NCBI GenBank assembly: GCA_019746155.1
Contig: JAIESJ010000039.1
Location: 1-9,513, forward strand
DNA from: Burkholderiales bacterium
GTDB taxonomy: Bacteria; Pseudomonadota; Gammaproteobacteria; Burkholderiales; SG8-41
Reading direction: 5' to 3'
DNA: 9,513 nt
The position numbers were made by a program, and so were the translations under genes. Of the stretch, positions 5,441 to 9,513 are shown piece after piece. The stretch's first letter is position 1. The number at the start of each line of letters is the position of its first letter. The notes beneath the pieces are model-generated. The model had not been told where the DNA came from. It was given only the letters and a program-made list of their open reading frames with translations, and did not search any database.

Positions 5441-8400
5441 CTACGAATGTCCCGCGGGACCGCGGGCGGGTTGTCCGTGGTGACCGTGATGGTAGCGGCG
5501 CTCGAAAATCACATACAGCGTCGGCAACACGATCAGGGTCAGAATGGTCGCCGAGATCAGCCCGCCGATGACGACGACGGCCAGCGGCTTCTGTGTTTCC
5601 GAGCCGATGTCGTGCGACAGCGCCATCGGCAGCAGCCCGAACATCGCCAAAAGTCCCGTCATGAGCACGGTCCGCAGTCGCACCAGCGAGCCGCGGATCA
5701 CCGCCTCTTCGGGCGAGGCGCCGGCGTTCTTGAGCTGGTTGAAATAGGACACCATCACCACGCCGTTCAATACCGCCTGGCCGAACAATGCGATGAAACC
5801 GATCGCCGCCGACACCGACAGCGGAATGCCGGTCGCGAGCAGCGCGAAAATGCCGCCGATCAGCGCGAACGGGATGTTGAGCAGAATGAGGGCCGCGCTC
5901 TTGAACGACTTGAAGGCATCGAACAGCAGAATGAAAATCAGCAGGATCGAGATCGGCACGATGACCGACAGGCGCGCCATGGCGCGCTCCTGGTTCTCGA
6001 ATTCGCCCGACCAGCTCATGATGTAGCCCTCGGGCAGCTTGACGGTTTTTGCGATGCGCGTCTTCATGTCCGCCACCACCGAGCCCATGTCGCGGTTCTC
6101 GATGAATACGCCGATGGCGATGACGCGGCCGCCGTTCTCGCGGCTGATGTTCATGCTGCCGCCGATGGTCTTGAAGTTCGCCACCTGCGCCAGCGGAATG
6201 AACACGCCGGAAGGCGTGGTGAGCAGGATGTCGCGCAGCTTCGTGAGCGAGCGCTCGTTCGGCGGCACCCGCACCACGACGCTGAACTTGCGCTCGCCTT
6301 CCCAGATCACGGTGGCCTCGCGCCCGCCCAGTGCCGTCTCGATGACATCCTGGATGTCGACGATGTTGAGTCCGTAACGCGCGGCCTGGGCGCGGTCGAT
6401 CTCGATCAGCTCCTGCGGCAGTTCTCCCTGGCGGTCGATCATGGCCCGCGCCACGCCGGGAACATCCGCAATTGCCGCCAGCACTTTGCGGGCGTTGTCG
6501 CGCAGGACATCGAGATCCTGGCCGAAGATCTTGACCACGATCTGACCGTCGATTTGCGAGATGGACTCGAGAATGTTGTCGCGTATCGGCTGCGAGAAGC
6601 TCGCCTGCACGCCGGGCAGTTTATCGAGCGCCGCCTCCATTTCGTGGATGATGTCGCGCTTGGTGACCTTGCGCTTCCATTCCGACTCCGGTTTCAGGTC
6701 GACCAGGACCTCGGCCATGCTGATCAGCTTGGGATCGGTGCCATCCTCGGGCCGTCCGGCCTTGTAGACAATGGTGTTGATCTCGGGGATGTGCGCGATG
6801 GCCTGGCGGATTTTCGCCATTTCGCTGCGCGCTTCGCTCACGGAGACGCTGGGATGCAGCGGCACGTTGATCCAGATCGACCCCTCGTTGAGCTCTGGCA
6901 GGAACTCGGTGCCGAGCCTGGGCACGACGGCGATGCTCGCCGCCAGCACGGCCACGGCGGCGCCCACCACCAGCCTGCGGTGCCTGAGCGCCCATTCGAG
7001 CGCCGGCTGGTAGATCTGCTTGCACCAGTGCACGAGCATGTTTTCCTTCTCGGGCAGGTTCTTGCGCAGCATGAAGTGGCACAGCAGCGGCACCAGCGTC
7101 AGCGAAAAAATCAGCGAGCACACCAGAGCCGAGGTTACCGAATACGCCATGGGCGCGAAGATGCGTCCCTCGTGGCGCTGCAGGGTAAATATCGGAATAT
7201 GCGCGGCGATGATGATCAGCATGGAAAACAGCGTCGGCCGCCCGACTTCCACGGCGGCCTCGAGTATTTCGTTGAGACGCTCGCGCGCAGTCAACTCCGC
7301 GCGGCGTTCCGACAGCCTGCGGAATACGTTCTCGACCACGATCACGGCGCCGTCGACGATAATGCCGAAGTCCATCGCGCCGAGCGAGAGCAGGTTGGCG
7401 GGGATGCCGAGCCAGGTGAGCCCGAGGAAGGTCCCCAGCAGGGACAGCGGGATGATGAGCGCGACGATTGCGGCCGCACGAAAGTTGCCGAGAAAAACGA
7501 GCAACACCAGCGTTACCAGCATCGCGCCTTCGACCAGGTTGGTGAATACGGTCTTGAGGGTCTTGTCGAGCAGCCAGGTGCGATCGTAGAACGGCACGAT
7601 CTGCACGCCCTTGGGCAGACCGCTCCTGTTGAGTTGCTCGACGCGCTGCTTGACTGCCTCCAACACTTCCGCCGGGTTTTCGCCCCTGCGCATGAGCACC
7701 ACGCCGGTGACGATGTCGGGATCGTCGTCCTGTCCGATCACGCCCTGGCGCGGCACCGAGCCCACGGAGAGCGTCGCGATATGGCGCACCAGCACCGGCA
7801 CGCCGTTTCTTTCGGTGACCACGATGTCGAGAATTTCGTCCGCCGAGCGCAGCAGCCCGATGCCGCGGATCAGGAACTGCTGGTGCCCCTGTTCGACATA
7901 GCCGCCGCCGGCGTTGGAACTGCCGCGCTCGAGCGCGGAAAATAGCTGTTGCAGGCTGATCCTGTAGTACTTGAGCTTGGCAAGATCCGGGTTGACTTCG
8001 TACTGCTTGATGAAGCCGCCGAAGCTGACGATATCGGCCACTCCCGGGATCAGCCGCAACTGGCGGCGCACGACCCAGTCCTGGATGGAGCGCAGATCAC
8101 GCGCGTCGTAATCCGCGCCTGTGACGCGATAGCGGTAGATTTCCCCCACCGCGGTCGAAAGCGGCGCGAGCTGTGGCTGTGCCCCGGGTGGCAGATTCGC
8201 GTCGCGCAGCCGCTCGAGCACCTGCTGGCGCGCGAAGTAGGGGTTGGCCTTGTCGTCGAAAGTGAGAATGATGAACGACAGCCCGAACTGCGTGTGCGAG
8301 AACATGCGGATCATGTTCGGCATTCCTGCCAGCACGACTTCGATCGGGTAGGTCACCTGCTTTTCCACCTCCTCGGCGGCGCGCCCGGGGTATAAGGTGA

Positions 8401-8548
8401 TCACTTGCACCTGGGTATCGGTGACGTCGGGCAGCGCCTCGACCGGCAAATGCCTGAAGGCCGCAATGCCACCGCCAATGAAGAGAATGGTGCCGAGCGC
8501 CACGAACAGCGGCTGGTGCAGGGCAAACGAGACGATGCGCTTGATCAT
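5441..8548 (-). CDS. czcA: CzcA-type heavy-metal efflux RND pump (inner-membrane subunit)
   Basis: A complete 1035-residue RND transporter, close to CzcA length (about 1040-1065). It trades protons for metal cations and, with an adaptor and an outer-membrane factor, exports them across the envelope. The layout is typical: TM1 (about 13-31), a first periplasmic porter loop, a TM2-TM6 block from about 340, a second periplasmic loop (about 550-855) and a TM8-TM12 block (about 859-1015). In TM4 the sequence DFGIIVDGAVIVVEN (393-407) supplies Asp393, Asp399 and Glu406, the proton-relay triad pattern of the divalent-cation (HME1/HME2: Zn, Co, Cd, Ni) class. The Cu/Ag pumps such as CusA differ here. 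The C-terminus ends in a short His-rich tail (HHGHH, 1020-1024). It starts 14 nt after the adaptor stop with no clear Shine-Dalgarno, suggesting translational coupling. The exact metal is not decidable; Zn, Co or Cd is most likely. Confidence 0.95.
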   Translation of the reverse strand: MIKRIVSFALHQPLFVALGTILFIGGGIAAFRHLPVEALPDVTDTQVQVITLYPGRAAEEVEKQVTYPIEVVLAGMPNMIRMFSHTQFGLSFIILTFDDKANPYFARQQVLERLRDANLPPGAQPQLAPLSTAVGEIYRYRVTGADYDARDLRSIQDWVVRRQLRLIPGVADIVSFGGFIKQYEVNPDLAKLKYYRISLQQLFSALERGSSNAGGGYVEQGHQQFLIRGIGLLRSADEILDIVVTERNGVPVLVRHIATLSVGSVPRQGVIGQDDDPDIVTGVVLMRRGENPAEVLEAVKQRVEQLNRSGLPKGVQIVPFYDRTWLLDKTLKTVFTNLVEGAMLVTLVLLVFLGNFRAAAIVALIIPLSLLGTFLGLTWLGIPANLLSLGAMDFGIIVDGAVIVVENVFRRLSERRAELTARERLNEILEAAVEVGRPTLFSMLIIIAAHIPIFTLQRHEGRIFAPMAYSVTSALVCSLIFSLTLVPLLCHFMLRKNLPEKENMLVHWCKQIYQPALEWALRHRRLVVGAAVAVLAASIAVVPRLGTEFLPELNEGSIWINVPLHPSVSVSEARSEMAKIRQAIAHIPEINTIVYKAGRPEDGTDPKLISMAEVLVDLKPESEWKRKVTKRDIIHEMEAALDKLPGVQASFSQPIRDNILESISQIDGQIVVKIFGQDLDVLRDNARKVLAAIADVPGVARAMIDRQGELPQELIEIDRAQAARYGLNIVDIQDVIETALGGREATVIWEGERKFSVVVRVPPNERSLTKLRDILLTTPSGVFIPLAQVANFKTIGGSMNISRENGGRVIAIGVFIENRDMGSVVADMKTRIAKTVKLPEGYIMSWSGEFENQERAMARLSVIVPISILLIFILLFDAFKSFKSAALILLNIPFALIGGIFALLATGIPLSVSAAIGFIALFGQAVLNGVVMVSYFNQLKNAGASPEEAVIRGSLVRLRTVLMTGLLAMFGLLPMALSHDIGSETQKPLAVVVIGGLISATILTLIVLPTLYVIFERRYHHGHHGQPARGPAGHS

Positions 8549-8562
8549 GACAGCGGCGGTGA

Positions 8563-9513
8563 CTACTTCTGGACGCGGCGCGGCTGCAGCACCTGCTGCA
8601 GCATGAGCGAACCCTCGGTCACCACCTTCTCGCCTTCGCGCAGGCCGTCAAGAATCTCGATCAGGTTCTGGCGCACGTCGCCGATGCGCACCGCGCGCCG
8701 CGTGTACCGGCCGTTGCCCTCGTCGATGAAAACGAGGTGTTTCTCACCTTGAAAAAACACGGCTTTCGCCGGCACCAGCAACTCGGTATGGCCGTCCGCA
8801 TCGACATCGGCGGTCACGTACATCTCGCCTTTCAGCTTGCGGTGCGAGTTGTCGAGCGTTGCGCGTACCTTGATCGTTCGCGTGGCGGGATCGAGAAAAT
8901 CCGAAACAGCGGTGACCCTGGCGGGGAAGTCCTCGTCGCGATAGGCCGGCGCATGCACGGTGATGGTCTTGCCCGGCCTGAGCAGCGGCAGGTCTTTTTC
9001 CGCGGCGTCGAGCTGCGCCCACAAGGTCGCCGGATCGGTGATCACGAACAGCGGCGGCGCATTGGCGATCATCTGGTCCGGCCGCAGTTCCTGGCCGGGA
9101 TTGATGTTCTTCTCGACCACCACGCCGGAGATCGGGCTCGCCAGCGTATAAGTCTGGTCGACGCTGTCGCCGGTCTTGCCGTAAAGCGCGAGTTTTTTAC
9201 GGGCACGCTCGAATTCGGATCGCGCGCGCCCGAAATCAGCTTCCGCCGCCTGCAGTTCCTTGCGCGCCGCAACGCCATGGCTCTCCAGCTCGCGCAGCCG
9301 TGCCAGATTCTTTTCCGCCAGCCCGTAATCGCTTTCGGCGCGCCTGGCCTCGGCCTGCGCCTGACCGAAATCCGGCGAGGCGATCACCACCAGCGGCTGA
9401 CCTTTGCCGACCTTGTCGCCGGGCTGGACCAGAATGCGTTCGACGCGGCCCGAGAACGGCGTATAGATGCGCACGGTGCGGTCCTCGTTCCAGGTAAGCC
9501 GGCCGTTGAGGCG
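8563..9513 (-). CDS. czcB: CzcB-type periplasmic adaptor (membrane fusion protein), 5' end beyond window
   Basis: The frame is open from the right edge to TAG 8563-8565, giving 316 visible residues; the signal peptide and any N-terminal metal-binding part lie outside. A GTG at 9474 is internal: in-frame coding sequence with the familiar LNGRLTWNEDRT pattern continues upstream to the edge. Adaptors of this class bridge the RND pump and the outer-membrane channel. The visible order (numbered from the edge) is the first half of the lipoyl-like barrel-sandwich domain (about 14-48, GRVERILVQPGDKVGKGQ), an alpha-helical hairpin rich in Glu/Ala/Arg (about 50-108), the second lipoyl half (about 118-150, SPISGVVVEKNINPGQEL), a beta-barrel (about 155-235) and a membrane-proximal domain to the end. 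It is transcribed directly into the RND pump gene, as in czcCBA operons, so a shared metal-responsive promoter upstream of the window is expected. The CzcB name is by class and context; the metal is not shown. Confidence 0.92.
   Translation of the reverse strand, partial: RLNGRLTWNEDRTVRIYTPFSGRVERILVQPGDKVGKGQPLVVIASPDFGQAQAEARRAESDYGLAEKNLARLRELESHGVAARKELQAAEADFGRARSEFERARKKLALYGKTGDSVDQTYTLASPISGVVVEKNINPGQELRPDQMIANAPPLFVITDPATLWAQLDAAEKDLPLLRPGKTITVHAPAYRDEDFPARVTAVSDFLDPATRTIKVRATLDNSHRKLKGEMYVTADVDADGHTELLVPAKAVFFQGEKHLVFIDEGNGRYTRRAVRIGDVRQNLIEILDGLREGEKVVTEGSLMLQQVLQPRRVQK

Noticed and set aside
5449..5460. A perfect 12-bp palindrome, GTCCCGCGGGAC, near the end of the pump gene
   Set aside because: It lies inside the last codons of the pump gene, has no loop or T tract, and short GC palindromes are expected by chance in this composition.
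5429..7945. An 838-codon open frame on the plus strand, opposite the RND pump gene
   Set aside because: It is an antisense shadow. Its translation is packed with His, Asp, Gln and Arg and has no domain order, while the minus strand encodes a textbook CzcA with all motifs. Long antisense frames are common opposite GC-rich genes.
9472..9474. GTG as the start of the adaptor gene
   Set aside because: The frame continues without a stop to the window edge with family-typical adaptor sequence, and starting here would remove the signal peptide and part of the lipoyl domain.

Overview
This is a GC-rich window from what is probably a betaproteobacterium of the Burkholderiales type. The lineage is inferred from a Bug-type (TctC-like) periplasmic binding protein next to gamma-glutamyltransferase (GGT)-family genes and from a CzcBA-type metal efflux pair; there is no rRNA or other phylogenetic marker in the window.

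Left part (1-4674): two GGT-family Ntn-hydrolase genes diverge from a 175-bp intergenic region. The left one (1541 to 1, minus strand) loses its last residues at the window edge. The right one (1717-3438, plus strand) is complete. Both keep the nucleophilic Thr and the Gly-Gly oxyanion motif, but they differ at the residues that hold the gamma-glutamyl group in classical GGT. The right gene lacks the carboxylate-binding Arg and the conserved Asn. Neither has a visible signal peptide. Just downstream of the right gene lie a short amputated Bug remnant (about 3461-3661) and then an intact Bug solute-binding protein (3703-4674) with a clear signal peptide. The likely theme is capture and cytoplasmic hydrolysis of a small carboxylated or amidated compound. 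No transporter membrane subunits are present.

Middle (4675-5440): plus-strand coding sequence of unknown identity in two overlapping frames (4689-5222, then 5074-5421). Coding character moves from one frame to the other near 5100-5120, so this looks like one gene broken by a frameshift. It converges on the next operon with only 19 bp between stop codons.

Right part (5441-9513, minus strand): a heavy-metal efflux RND operon. The periplasmic adaptor (CzcB-like, running in from the right edge) is followed 14 nt later by the RND pump (CzcA-like, 1035 aa) carrying the DFG...DGA...EN proton-relay signature of divalent-cation exporters. An outer-membrane factor and regulators would lie beyond the right edge, if present.

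I see no tRNA, rRNA, CRISPR, insertion sequence or phage gene. No wholly new system is evident. The most unusual points are the noncanonical GGT paralog, the truncated Bug copy and the frameshifted unidentified gene.
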